Source: Pseudomonadota bacterium (GTDB lineage: Bacteria > Pseudomonadota > Gammaproteobacteria > Steroidobacterales > Steroidobacteraceae). From it: a DNA stretch of 64,000 nucleotides. The translations under genes were made by a program, and so were the position numbers. How positions within the stretch are numbered: the stretch's first letter is position 1; each line of letters starts with the position of its first letter. The stretch covers positions 62,001-126,000 of the forward strand of contig JAFEDS010000021.1 of the NCBI GenBank assembly GCA_018241505.1, in the 5' to 3' direction. The notes beneath the pieces were generated by a model, which saw only the letters and a program-made list of their open reading frames with translations, made no database searches and was not told the DNA's origin. Of the stretch, positions 42,042-50,708 are shown piece after piece.

Positions 42042-43738
42042 TGCTCGGAGAGTTTCTGCAAGAGGCGCGCGTAGCCTACTTTTCGATGGAGATTGCGTTA
42101 CGCAGTGAAATTCCCACCTATGCCGGCGGTCTGGGTGTGTTGGCCGGAGACACGCTGCGGTCGTCTGCGGATTTGGGCCTGCCGCTCGTCGCCGTGACGT
42201 TGGTGAGTCGCACCGGGTATTTTCATCAGGATATCGACGCGTCTGGCAACCAGCAGGAGCGGCCGGAGGGCTGGGACCCCGCACGCTGGGCTCGAAAGCT
42301 GGATGCCCAAGTGGCCGTCCGAATCGAAAATCGGGCTGTGTGGGTGGGCGCGTGGCTGTATGTCATCGAAAGCAACCTCGGCGGCCGCTCACCGGTGATC
42401 TTGCTCGACACGGATCTTGCTGAAAACGAACCGCCCGACCGGCAGATCACGGACGTTCTCTATGGGGGCGATGATGCCTACCGCTTGAAACAAGAGATGG
42501 TGCTCGGCATGGCCGGTGTGCGCATTCTGCGCGCTCTGGGGTTCGTCATCAGTGCCTATCACATGAATGAGGGACATTCAGCGTTGCTCGGCATCGAGCT
42601 CCTGCGCACCCACGCTTACCCGCCGGATGATCTGCGGGCAGGGGAATTCCCTTACGATCTGCCGCGAGTGCGGGAACAGTGCCGCTTCACAACTCATACG
42701 CCTGTGGATGCCGGGCACGACCGGTTTGCCTATTCTCTCGTCGAGCGGCTGTTCACGAGTGACACCTACGAAAGCCATTCGGGCGGTGGCGCTGCCGGTC
42801 CCGTTGATTTCGCGGTTCTGCGTGAGCTCGCGGGCCAGGACAGTCTCAACATGACCCGACTCGCTCTCGCGGTGAGCGATTTCGTGAATGGGGTGGCGAA
42901 ACGACATGCTGAAGTGTCCGCGAGGATGTTTCCGGGATACCGGGTTCGGGCGATCACCAACGGCGTGCATCCCTATACCTGGACCGCCAAAAGTTTCCGC
43001 GCGCTCTTTGACCAGTATGTGCCTGGCTGGTGCCATGAACCGGAGCTTCTGAGTCGGGCCGATGCAATTCCAGACGCGGAGGTCCTCGCTGCGCACACCG
43101 CAGCCAAAAAAACACTGTTCGACAGCGTGCGCGCACTTACAGGGGCGGTCCTTCGAGAGAGTGTTGCAACGCTCGGCTTCGCCAGGCGCATGACTGCCTA
43201 CAAACGTCCCGATCTGTTGTTTACCGACCTCGAACGATTGAAATCCATCGCGCGCGAGCATCCGATCCAGGTGGTATTGGCGGGCAAGGCCCACCCGCGG
43301 GATGAGGAAGGCAAGCGGCTCATTCGGCTGCTGCACGAGCATGCACGCGCGCTATCCGGCGCCGTCCCGGTGGTCTTTCTGGCGAACTATGATCTGGCGT
43401 TAGCCCAACAGCTCGTTGCTGGCTGCGACATTTGGCTGAACACGCCTCTGCCACCCATGGAGGCTTCCGGTACCAGCGGTATGAAGGCGGCTTTCAATGG
43501 TGTGCCGAGTCTGTCCATTCCGGACGGATGGTGGATTGAAGGCTGCATCGAAGGCGTGACAGGCTGGTCCGTGGAAGATTCGAGCTCGCTGTACGACAAG
43601 CTTGCCCAGGTAGTATTGCCTTGCTTCTACGGGCCGCGCTGGGTGGCTGTCATGAAGGGGACCCTCACGAAGAACCCTATGTATTTCAACACGCAGCGGA
43701 TGATGCGCCGATATGCCACGGAGGCTTACCTGCGCTGA
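42041..43738 (+). CDS. Alpha-glucan (glycogen) phosphorylase family protein
   Basis: A 565-residue PLP-dependent phosphorylase, which releases glucose-1-phosphate from glycogen. It has YFSMEIALRSEIPTYAGGLG at the start, HMNEGHSALL near 178, RFTTHTPVDAGHD near 220, RRMTAYKRPDLL near 380 and the PLP-lysine region EASGTSGMKAAFNG near 475. It is shorter than classical GlgP and fits the compact alpha-glucan phosphorylase family. Its ATG overlaps the permease stop (TGATG), so glycogen breakdown is co-expressed with an ABC system, an unusual pairing. Confidence 0.9.
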   Translation: MLGEFLQEARVAYFSMEIALRSEIPTYAGGLGVLAGDTLRSSADLGLPLVAVTLVSRTGYFHQDIDASGNQQERPEGWDPARWARKLDAQVAVRIENRAVWVGAWLYVIESNLGGRSPVILLDTDLAENEPPDRQITDVLYGGDDAYRLKQEMVLGMAGVRILRALGFVISAYHMNEGHSALLGIELLRTHAYPPDDLRAGEFPYDLPRVREQCRFTTHTPVDAGHDRFAYSLVERLFTSDTYESHSGGGAAGPVDFAVLRELAGQDSLNMTRLALAVSDFVNGVAKRHAEVSARMFPGYRVRAITNGVHPYTWTAKSFRALFDQYVPGWCHEPELLSRADAIPDAEVLAAHTAAKKTLFDSVRALTGAVLRESVATLGFARRMTAYKRPDLLFTDLERLKSIAREHPIQVVLAGKAHPRDEEGKRLIRLLHEHARALSGAVPVVFLANYDLALAQQLVAGCDIWLNTPLPPMEASGTSGMKAAFNGVPSLSIPDGWWIEGCIEGVTGWSVEDSSSLYDKLAQVVLPCFYGPRWVAVMKGTLTKNPMYFNTQRMMRRYATEAYLR

Positions 43739-43759
43739 CGCTTTGCGGAAACTCCCTAT

Positions 43760-44356
43760 CGTCACGAACGGCCACCGGTGAGACATTGGTGGGCGCCATG
43801 GATAAGCGACAGCACTTTTCACTCTCGTATTTTGCGGGCACCCACGCGGTATCGGTGCGCTCGGCTACACGCAACAACAGCCCACAGAGGATCGCTACCT
43901 GCTGAAGCATGGCGAGTTGCCCGTCTGGATGTTCTGATGGGCGGTCGGGGGGCGGAGCAGCTCATTTTCAAAGAGCTCTCGACCGGCGCGCAGAACGATC
44001 TGCAGCGAGCAACGGCGATGGCCCGTCAAATGGTCACACTGTACGGGATGAGCGACGCACTCGGGCCCGCGGCATTTGAACCCTCAGCGGCGCCGCTGTT
44101 TCTCCCGGAAGGAGCTACGCAACGCCGTGGCGAATACAGCGAGCGAACGGCTGAGGCGATTGACGAAGAGGTTCGCGGGTTGCTTTTGGCATCGGCGGAA
44201 CGTGTTCGCAAGACTTTGACTGCGCACCGGGCCGAGCTACAGACACTTGCCGGCGAGCTCCTGCGGCACGAAGTGATCGACCGGCAGACATTGACGAATC
44301 TGTTACGAGCAGCGGAAGCACCGGTTGCGGCTACCGTTCGTTCACACGTCGCGTGA
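43760..44356 (+). pseudogene. ftsH: Remnant of ftsH (M41 protease domain, frameshifted)
   Basis: Only the last third of an FtsH metalloprotease can be found. Pieces lie in different frames: a damaged HExGH region near 43762-43775, LVGAM near 43790, PRGIGALGY...PTEDRYLL from 43842, then after a frameshift near 43920 the segment RLDVLMGGRGAEQLIF and STGAQNDLQRATAMARQMVTLYGMS to the C-terminus. FtsH is normally about 640 residues with an AAA ATPase, absent here. The fragment is therefore non-functional as a protease. It sits between the phosphorylase gene and a convergent GNAT gene. Confidence 0.85.
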
Positions 44357-44872
44357 GGCCTCAACCAGGCATTGGTCATCGAGGCACGAGGACGTCTTCA
44401 TACCGAGCCAGTGCGCAAGTTCAATCATCTTCGCGTTGTCAGCCAGGATTTCGCCGTGCAGCCGATGCACGCCTTTCGCATGGGCGTACTCGAACAACAG
44501 CCCCATGAGCGTTGCGCCAACTCCGCGTGCCTGCCACGCATCCGCTACGGCAACCGCAAATTCGCTATCTGAGCCACCACGGTCCTGCGCGTATCGGGCG
44601 ACTCCGATGATTTCCTCGTTGGGTGGCTCGCCTGTCAACGCCACAAATGCCATATCATTCACATAGTCGACGTGCACGAATTGTCGCAGTAGCTCCGCCG
44701 GCAGCTCTTTCATCGCATTCATCATGCGGCGGTAACGCGATTCGGGGCTGAGTCGGATAACGAACCGGCGCTCCCGGTCTTCGTCGTCGGGACGGATGGG
44801 ACGCACGAGATACGACACGCCATCGCGGGTCTTGGCAGACCGTTCCCATTCGGAAGGATAGATGGCGGTCAT
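44342..44872 (-). CDS. GNAT acetyltransferase
   Basis: A 176-residue acetyltransferase with the acetyl-CoA loop DAWQARGVGATLM near residue 111, preceded by SEFAVAVAD and followed by LHGEILADNAKMIELAHWLGM. It resembles the C-terminal acetyltransferase domain of Pat-type protein lysine acetyltransferases standing alone, which often regulate metabolic enzymes; that function is inferred. It begins four bases after the FixJ-type regulator stop, so the two form an operon. Its end overlaps the ftsH remnant by 15 bases. Confidence 0.85.
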   Translation of the reverse strand: MTAIYPSEWERSAKTRDGVSYLVRPIRPDDEDRERRFVIRLSPESRYRRMMNAMKELPAELLRQFVHVDYVNDMAFVALTGEPPNEEIIGVARYAQDRGGSDSEFAVAVADAWQARGVGATLMGLLFEYAHAKGVHRLHGEILADNAKMIELAHWLGMKTSSCLDDQCLVEASRDV

Positions 44873-44876
44873 CCGT

Positions 44877-45491
44877 TCAATGTGCCGTGAGAGAACGGGT
44901 TATTCTCACGAGGTGTGCAAGCGAGGGCGCGTGCATCTTCTCCATGAGCCGGGCACGATGGATCTCCACGGTTCGCTGGCTGATGCTGAGGTCGAAGGCA
45001 ACTACTTTGTTGGAGGAGCCGCGCGCTACGTGCTCCAGAACCTCCCGCTCGCGGGGTGTCAACGAGTCATACCTCGCCCGGATGGACTGCACTTGCGTGA
45101 GTTGACTTTGCGCTTCGGCGTTTTGCCGCAGAGCCCGTTGTACCCGCTCGAGGAGCTCCTGATCGTGGAAGGGCTTTTCAACGAAGTCGAAGGCGCCGTG
45201 TTGCATGGCCTCGACCGCCATGGAGACATCTCCATGACCGGTGATGAAGATGACCGGCAGGATCGAGCCTCGGGTCGTCAGCTCGCGCTGCATTGCCGGT
45301 CCGCTCATCCCGGGCATGCGGACATCCAGCAGGACGCAGCCGGTTGCCTCATCCGCGTGATGATCGAGAAAAGTCTGTGCTGAGTCGCAGGTGATCACCT
45401 GCAGGCCCACCGACTTCAACAGAAGCTGCAGTGAATTGCGTACGGCGCTGTCGTCATCGACCACGTAAACGCAAGCGGTTGGCATCTTCAT
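44877..45491 (-). CDS. FixJ-family response regulator
   Basis: A 204-residue regulator. The receiver has the acidic pair in VDDD, phosphorylation site Asp56 in LLDVRMPGMSG, Thr84 in FITGHGD and Lys106 in VEKPF. A Q-rich linker leads to a LuxR-type HTH with LTPREREVLEHVARGSSNK and RTVEIHRARLMEKM. This is the FixJ/StyR/TodT layout. The only PAS kinase in the island (53878-55026) is FixL-like, so the two probably form a pair although they are about 9 kb apart. GGGAGA precedes the ATG. Two inverted TACGTAG-type motifs lie just upstream, suggesting autoregulation. Confidence 0.9.
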   Translation of the reverse strand: MKMPTACVYVVDDDSAVRNSLQLLLKSVGLQVITCDSAQTFLDHHADEATGCVLLDVRMPGMSGPAMQRELTTRGSILPVIFITGHGDVSMAVEAMQHGAFDFVEKPFHDQELLERVQRALRQNAEAQSQLTQVQSIRARYDSLTPREREVLEHVARGSSNKVVAFDLSISQRTVEIHRARLMEKMHAPSLAHLVRITRSLTAH

Positions 45492-45548
45492 GACATATCT
45501 CCCTACCGGTCCGTAGCGCTAGGTTTGCCACGAGACGGCCTGTGGGAA

Positions 45549-45579
45549 ATACGTAGAGTTCGCAAAGCTACCTAGGTAC
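45549..45579. promoter_or_regulatory. Inverted TACGTAG/GTACCTAG motifs before the FixJ-type gene
   Basis: ATACGTAG (45549-45556) and CTAGGTAC (45572-45579, GTACCTAG on the minus strand) face each other. Flanks also match: GGAAA precedes each motif on its own strand (GGAAATACGTAG and GGAAAGTACCTAG). Candidate binding sites of the regulator. Confidence 0.5.
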
Positions 45580-45601
45580 TTTCCGAAGTCGGGCCCGGAA
45601 C

Positions 45602-46588
45602 TCATTGAGCGAGCGTTTGTGCCAGCTCGAACAGGCGCCGGTCCAGGGGGCGTAGAGCACCGTTCAGGGCTGCCAGGGGCGTGCTCGTGACCTTGCCGTT
45701 CACGATTCCCAGCGTCAGCCCGAATTCGCCCGCGACGGCGTGTTCCGCCGCCGCCGCGCCCAATTGGCTGGCAATGATCCGGTCTTGGATACGCGGTGCG
45801 CCGCCACGCTGGATGTGCCCGAGCTTGGTTACCCGCAGCTCGAATCCCAGCCGTTCCCGATGAGTGTGAAAGTGGTTTGCCAGCGCGTCCGCGTTGTAGC
45901 GCGCCCCTTCGGCGACCACGACAATTGCGTGACTCTTGCCGCGGTCGTAGGCGGCAACGATCTGTGCGGCAATGGCCTCCGCCTCCTGCTCGATCTCAGG
46001 TAGCACTATTGCTTCCGCGCCGCCGGCAATGCCGGCAGCCAGCGCGAGGTGTCCGCTATCGCGGCCCATCACTTCGACCAGAAATACGCGTCTGTGCGCC
46101 GAAGCAGTGACGCGCAGCCTGTCGATCGCATCGAGCGCGGTATCCAGGGCCGTGGTAGCCCCGATCGCGACGTCACTACTCGGCAGATCGTTGTCGATGG
46201 TAGACGCAATTGCAATGATGTGTGCTCCATGACGCGCCAGCTTGCGAGCGCCTTCGTGCGTCCCGTTGCCTCCGATGACAATGAGAGTATCGAGCCGAAG
46301 CGTCTCAATCTGTCTGATGGCAGCCGAACAGCCTTCGTCGCTTTTCAAACGTTCGCAGCGTGAGGTACCGAGCACGGTGCCGCCGCGATCAATGATGCCG
46401 CCAACCGAGCGCGCATCCAAGCGCTGGAAGTTGGCATCGATGAGGCCTGTGTAGCCTTGGCGGATGCCGAGCACTTCCCATCGGTGGGCGAGGGCGGATC
46501 TGACTACCGCGCGGATTGCCGCATTCATGCCGGGCGCGTCGCCGCCGCTCGTGAGAACACCTATGCGCCTGGGTTCCTGTGTGATCAT
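45602..46588 (-). CDS. 6-phosphofructokinase-like kinase
   Basis: A 328-residue PFK with GVLTSGGDAPGMNAAIR at the start, RGGTVLGTSR near 68, catalytic TIDND (130-134), MGRDSGHLAL near 175 and LGHIQRGGAPR near 255. The ATP/Mg loop reads GGNGT (106-110), where E. coli PfkA has GGDGS. The Gly fits ATP rather than pyrophosphate use, but Asn108 replaces the Mg-binding Asp103, which is unusual. GAGG five bases before the ATG. It follows the L,D-transpeptidase gene by seven bases at the end of a four-gene operon starting with two Usp genes. Confidence 0.9.
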   Translation of the reverse strand: MITQEPRRIGVLTSGGDAPGMNAAIRAVVRSALAHRWEVLGIRQGYTGLIDANFQRLDARSVGGIIDRGGTVLGTSRCERLKSDEGCSAAIRQIETLRLDTLIVIGGNGTHEGARKLARHGAHIIAIASTIDNDLPSSDVAIGATTALDTALDAIDRLRVTASAHRRVFLVEVMGRDSGHLALAAGIAGGAEAIVLPEIEQEAEAIAAQIVAAYDRGKSHAIVVVAEGARYNADALANHFHTHRERLGFELRVTKLGHIQRGGAPRIQDRIIASQLGAAAAEHAVAGEFGLTLGIVNGKVTSTPLAALNGALRPLDRRLFELAQTLAQ

Positions 46589-46595
46589 GATGTCC

Positions 46596-48035
46596 TCAAC
46601 GGTGATTGATGTGCGAGCGCTGATTCATAGCTGACTGAGTGGGTACGACTGCGGGCAATCCCATCAACTGCTCGAGCCGGCGGTCGTGTCCATAAATATC
46701 GTCAAAAAACACCGTGGTTCCATCCTCTTGTGCCAGAGCCGTTGCATACACGATCATCACGCGAATGGGCGTTTTCAGCTTGACGCGAAGAGTCTCTGTA
46801 CCGTTCATGGCGGCGGTGATGGCTTCCGCGGTCCAAGTGTCGCCTGCGTTACGCAGCACATGAGTGGCCAGCAGTACCGGGTCGCTAACGCGTATGCAGC
46901 CGTGGCTGAACGCCCGACGCGACCGGGCAAAGAGTTGGCGCGCCGGCGTCGAGTGCAAATAGACGTTGTACTCGTTGGGAAGCATGAACTTGATCAGGCC
47001 CAGGGCATTGTCCGCGCCCGGTTGCTGCCGTAGACGCAATTTGCCCGCTTCCAGCAGATCCAGGTTCTGCGCTGTAAACGGTACGACCGGGGCGGAATCT
47101 CCGGGGCCGGCGACGAGCTCGAGGTGTTGCTTCTGCCAGAAGTCACGTTTACGGCGTAGCTCCGGCAGCATTTCCTTCTTTGTGATGCTGTACGGGATAT
47201 CCCAGTACGGACGGAAGACGACGTACCGGAGGTCCGCGGCAAATACAGGAGTGCGGAATCGGGGAAAGGCGCGCCCGACGATGACATCCATCTGCGCGAT
47301 CTCCGCTTTGAGGTCGCGCGTGGTTTGAAAAGCAAACAGCCTGAATTGCGGAATGTTGACAATGATCGGCGGAGTGGAAAACTCGGGTAGCCAACGCCAG
47401 CGTTCCAGGGTGAGCTCAATCTTGCGGATCTGCTGTTCCTGTAAGGGATTGGCGCCGACGGGCTGCTGGGTCCCCGCCGAACGATAGCGGGCCAACGTTT
47501 CTTTCAACAGCCGGTAGTGTTCGTAAGGGGGCTCCACGGAGCTCAGCACCGGTGCAATGTCAGGGGCACTCGCCAGGGCCGTGAGAATCTGTGCATAGGG
47601 AAGAGGCCGTCGCTTGATTCCGAAATCAAAGCCGGCATCGCGCGGATCCACGCGCCCGAAGTGAATATCGTTCAGAAATCGGATGGCGGCGCCGGTCAGC
47701 CCGAGATCGAATTCAGCGGTGGACGCAATGGCCGGCTGTCGCGGATACAGGGCATCAAAGCCACTGCAGTCCAGATACTCAATGGACCTGAGGCCGTAGC
47801 TCTCGGCCGAGCAGAGGCTCTTCACCAAGGCAAGCGCCTGAGGAGTCAATGAGCCGTCGTGGATCCACAGAGGTTTGAAATCGCGCTGACTATATATTTC
47901 TCGTATCGGGCCCGTTTGTTCGATGCGCCCGCGGAGGTCATCGGCTGTGACGCCACGCTGTGAGGCGTGCACGCTGCTCGTGCCCAGCTCGAAAAGACAC
48001 CAGAGCAGACTTGCAAAACGTCCGAAGCACACCAT
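46596..48035 (-). CDS. L,D-transpeptidase, YcbB/LdtD type
   Basis: A 479-residue exported protein with an N-terminal signal segment, a scaffold region of about 200 residues with LRSIEYLDCSGF and RVDPRDAGFDFG, and a YkuD catalytic domain with IVGRAFPRFRTPVF, YLHSTPARQLF and the active-site motif SHGCIRVSDP. LdtD-type enzymes form 3-3 cross-links in peptidoglycan and help cells survive envelope stress. It is 15 bases after a UspE-like gene and 7 before the PFK gene. Confidence 0.9.
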   Translation of the reverse strand: MVCFGRFASLLWCLFELGTSSVHASQRGVTADDLRGRIEQTGPIREIYSQRDFKPLWIHDGSLTPQALALVKSLCSAESYGLRSIEYLDCSGFDALYPRQPAIASTAEFDLGLTGAAIRFLNDIHFGRVDPRDAGFDFGIKRRPLPYAQILTALASAPDIAPVLSSVEPPYEHYRLLKETLARYRSAGTQQPVGANPLQEQQIRKIELTLERWRWLPEFSTPPIIVNIPQFRLFAFQTTRDLKAEIAQMDVIVGRAFPRFRTPVFAADLRYVVFRPYWDIPYSITKKEMLPELRRKRDFWQKQHLELVAGPGDSAPVVPFTAQNLDLLEAGKLRLRQQPGADNALGLIKFMLPNEYNVYLHSTPARQLFARSRRAFSHGCIRVSDPVLLATHVLRNAGDTWTAEAITAAMNGTETLRVKLKTPIRVMIVYATALAQEDGTTVFFDDIYGHDRRLEQLMGLPAVVPTQSAMNQRSHINHR

Positions 48036-48050
48036 GGGGCGCGCCCGTCC

Positions 48051-49037
48051 CTATGCGGCCTTCCGGCCGTTGCCGGCAAAGGCGCGTGATCCGACTGCCG
48101 ACTTGAACCCTCGTGGCTTCACAACCAACACATCGCAATCGAGTTTATCGAGCGCGCTCTCCGCCGTGCTGCCGATGAAGAGGCGCTTCAGCCTCGACCG
48201 TGACACCGCGCCCATGACGACCAGGCCGGCTCGCGTAGTTTTTGCAACCTCGCATAGCTCGTTCGCTATGACTCCCATTCGAAGGTGACGCGCGCGTACA
48301 GGCACGCCGGCAGCTACAGCCAGGCGCGCGAGCTCGCTGGTGACGAGCTGCGCATACGCCCTTTCCGCCTCCGGGGGGGCAATCGCGGGAATGGCCATCG
48401 CAGTGGGCAGCGGCACGATCTCGAGCAAAGGAGTGTAAGCATGAAACACATGCAAGGATCCCTTTATCAATTGCGCGACCGTGTTTCCGAGATCCAACAG
48501 TCGCATGTCGAGATCGGCGGGCTTTGCATGGGTATGGAAGGGATCAACGGCCGCAAGTACGGCTGAACCTGCGTATGAGCGCGCCGATTTTACCAGCAGC
48601 AAGGGGCAGGGACATTGACGAATCAGCTCCCAGTCCGTATTCCGCAACAGCAGACGCTCTGTAAAGCCATGTGGCCGCGTGCCGGCAATCACCAGATCGG
48701 CACGGGTGCGTTCGGCGCGGCGCACTACCGCCTCGTGGGCTGGATAATCGGCATTGGCATGTTGGGTCACGTCAATGCCACGAAGAGTTGCCATGCGCGC
48801 AAACTGCTGCAGGCGTTGTTCCGCGGTGCGTAACTTGGTCATGATGAGCTTCCCGACCGTGCCCGCCGGCAGTGCGGCGGCGGCGCGGTCGGTCCGCACG
48901 GGAATATCAACAGCGTGAAATAATTCCAGCTTCGCGTGAGCAGCACGAGCAAGCTCTGCCGCCTTGCGCAGCTCGGTGCGGGGAGGGTGGTGCAGGTCGC
49001 GAATCGCGACGAGAATGCGGTTGATGGAGTTGGCCAT
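48051..49037 (-). CDS. Tandem universal stress protein (UspE-like)
   Basis: A 328-residue double Usp protein. The first domain begins NRILVAIRDLHHPP, the second AVLAAVDPFHTHAKP near 158; the close VVMGAVSRSRLKRLFIGSTAE and LDKLDCDVLVVKPRGF is typical of UspE. It keeps a G-x2-S...GST-type nucleotide loop only in part. It is the second gene of an operon usp-uspE-ldt-pfk. It resembles the UspE-like gene at 59362-60348 in length and layout, suggesting duplication. Confidence 0.9.
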   Translation of the reverse strand: MANSINRILVAIRDLHHPPRTELRKAAELARAAHAKLELFHAVDIPVRTDRAAAALPAGTVGKLIMTKLRTAEQRLQQFARMATLRGIDVTQHANADYPAHEAVVRRAERTRADLVIAGTRPHGFTERLLLRNTDWELIRQCPCPLLLVKSARSYAGSAVLAAVDPFHTHAKPADLDMRLLDLGNTVAQLIKGSLHVFHAYTPLLEIVPLPTAMAIPAIAPPEAERAYAQLVTSELARLAVAAGVPVRARHLRMGVIANELCEVAKTTRAGLVVMGAVSRSRLKRLFIGSTAESALDKLDCDVLVVKPRGFKSAVGSRAFAGNGRKAA

Positions 49038-49050
49038 GATTTCGCTCTTT

Positions 49051-49938
49051 TCAGGGAATCATCAGGACGTCCACGGGGCAGTGGTAGGCAATCTGCGTCC
49101 CGATGCATCCCATCAGGGGATGGTCTGGGGCAAGCGGCGTTTGCTCGTGCCTGCCAATCACGACGACCTGGGCCGCATGTCGGGCGACTTCAGCCAATAC
49201 GGTCGGCAAGGGTGTCCCGCGCACCAGGTGCATATGGATCGTAGCGGCCGTTTCGTCGCCCGACCAAGGCGGATTTGCGGCATATTTCGCCGCCATCTCT
49301 GCATCTGCGTAGCACGTCGCGATAGCTTCAGGACTGACGCCACTCAGTTTGAGACGTTCGAGATAGGGGACTTCGTAGGTCCGTACTATGTGGCAGTCTC
49401 CGCTGGAGACGATCGCAGTGGCCCAGTGAACGATCCTCCGCGCCTGTTCCGATGATGGACCAATTGCAGCGACGGATGTGTTGTACGGCTTTGCATCCTC
49501 ACGGCGCACGAGGAGCAGAGGCACTTCGAGCCTCGAGACGAGTTTCATGGTCGTCGCGCCCAATGCCATTTGCGCGTTGCCTGCGGTATGCTCGCCATGA
49601 GCACCCAGGACCAACATTCCGGGCTGATACTGCGTGACGCAGCGGGCAATGGCTTGGCTCGCCTTACCCTGATGCAGTTCCGCAACGACATGGACCGAGA
49701 ACTCGGCTGCGAGTCGGTCCTTCGCCCGGTTCAGGAGCATCCCGGCATTCTTCGATATGTCGGTATAGTGTTGCTGCGCCATGGGAGCGCTGTTGGAGAA
49801 CAGAGTCCAGTCCGGAGTCGCATGAATGATGCGCAACTCCGCTCCCTGCTGGGCCGCTATCCGGCCCGCCCGGGCCAGGGCGGCATTACCCGCGGCTGAG
49901 AAGTCGGTGGCGGCGAGAATCCTGGAAAGTGTGCGCAT
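49051..49938 (-). CDS. Tandem universal stress protein
   Basis: A 295-residue protein with two Usp domains. The first starts SRILAATDFSAAGNA and has VLGAHGEHTAGNAQMALGATTMKL, a recognisable Usp nucleotide loop; the second starts TSVAAIGPSSEQA near 155 and ends VVVIGRHEQTPL...CPVDVLMIP. ATG 49938 begins the first strand; an in-frame upstream start would add 15 unrelated residues. It is the first gene of the usp-uspE-ldt-pfk operon, divergent from the quinone reductase gene. Confidence 0.85.
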   Translation of the reverse strand: MRTLSRILAATDFSAAGNAALARAGRIAAQQGAELRIIHATPDWTLFSNSAPMAQQHYTDISKNAGMLLNRAKDRLAAEFSVHVVAELHQGKASQAIARCVTQYQPGMLVLGAHGEHTAGNAQMALGATTMKLVSRLEVPLLLVRREDAKPYNTSVAAIGPSSEQARRIVHWATAIVSSGDCHIVRTYEVPYLERLKLSGVSPEAIATCYADAEMAAKYAANPPWSGDETAATIHMHLVRGTPLPTVLAEVARHAAQVVVIGRHEQTPLAPDHPLMGCIGTQIAYHCPVDVLMIP

Positions 49939-50028
49939 GAGGGGACCTGTGCGTTGGCTATGCGCCACAGATTGCCGCGCCACGGGCGCTGCGGCATCGG
50001 GGCAAACCCCTATTCCAAGGGTGAATGT

Positions 50029-50036
50029 CTAGGTAC
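50029..50036. promoter_or_regulatory. GTACCTAG motif in a divergent promoter region
   Basis: CTAGGTAC (GTACCTAG on the minus strand) is identical to the right-hand site before the FixJ-type gene. It lies 90 bases from the leftward usp start and 67 from the rightward quinone reductase start. Confidence 0.4.
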
Positions 50037-50103
50037 AAATGCGGATTCGCGCTGTCCGGGCCGGGAAGCACAGTGTGGCCAACAGGATGCCCGGGTACTG
50101 CGT

Positions 50104-50691
50104 GTGTCAAAGCGAATTCTGATTATCGATGGCCATCCCGACTCCCGTGCGGAGCGGTATGTGCACGCGTTGTCAAAGGCGTATTTCGATGGAGCGCGCC
50201 TGGGCGGGCACGAGGTTCGCAGTATCATCGTCAGTGAACTGCAGTTTCCCCTGCTGCGTACGAGCGAGGATTTCCGGGACGGCGAAGCACCGGAGTCGAT
50301 TCGTCGCTGTCAGGAGCTCATTGCCTGGGCCAACCACATCGTCATCTTGTTTCCGCTGTGGCTGGGCTCGATGCCGGCGTTGCTCAAGGCATTTCTGGAA
50401 CAGGCGCTTCGGCCGGGTTTCGCATTTGACGAGTCGGCACACGATGGATTTCCGAAGAAGCTGCTGAGCGGCAGAAGCGCGAGGATCATTGTCACTATGG
50501 GCATGCCTGCGCTGTTCTACCGTTGGTATTTTCGTGCTCATAGTCTCAGGAGTCTGCAGCGAAATGTGTTGCGTTTCTGTGGCTTTCGGCCGGTGAACGC
50601 CTGTGTGGTCGGGATGGTTGAAAGCATGACCAGTGCGCAGCGGGGCGAGTGGCTGGCCAAGGTTCAGCAGCTCGGCCTGCGGGGCGAATGA
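50104..50691 (+). CDS. Flavodoxin-fold NAD(P)H:quinone reductase (KefF-like)
   Basis: A 195-residue flavoprotein of the Flavodoxin_2/NQO1 type: RILIIDGHPDS binds the FMN/FAD phosphate, FPLWLGSMPALLKAFLEQ near residue 80 and a TMGMPA loop near 130 complete the flavin site. It should reduce quinones by two electrons, protecting against redox cycling. The GTG start at 50104 begins the first strand; the ribosome site is weak. It is followed by a cytochrome c gene after 17 bases. Confidence 0.8.
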   Translation: MSKRILIIDGHPDSRAERYVHALSKAYFDGARLGGHEVRSIIVSELQFPLLRTSEDFRDGEAPESIRRCQELIAWANHIVILFPLWLGSMPALLKAFLEQALRPGFAFDESAHDGFPKKLLSGRSARIIVTMGMPALFYRWYFRAHSLRSLQRNVLRFCGFRPVNACVVGMVESMTSAQRGEWLAKVQQLGLRGE

Positions 50692-50708
50692 TCGGCAGGA
50701 GAACTGTC

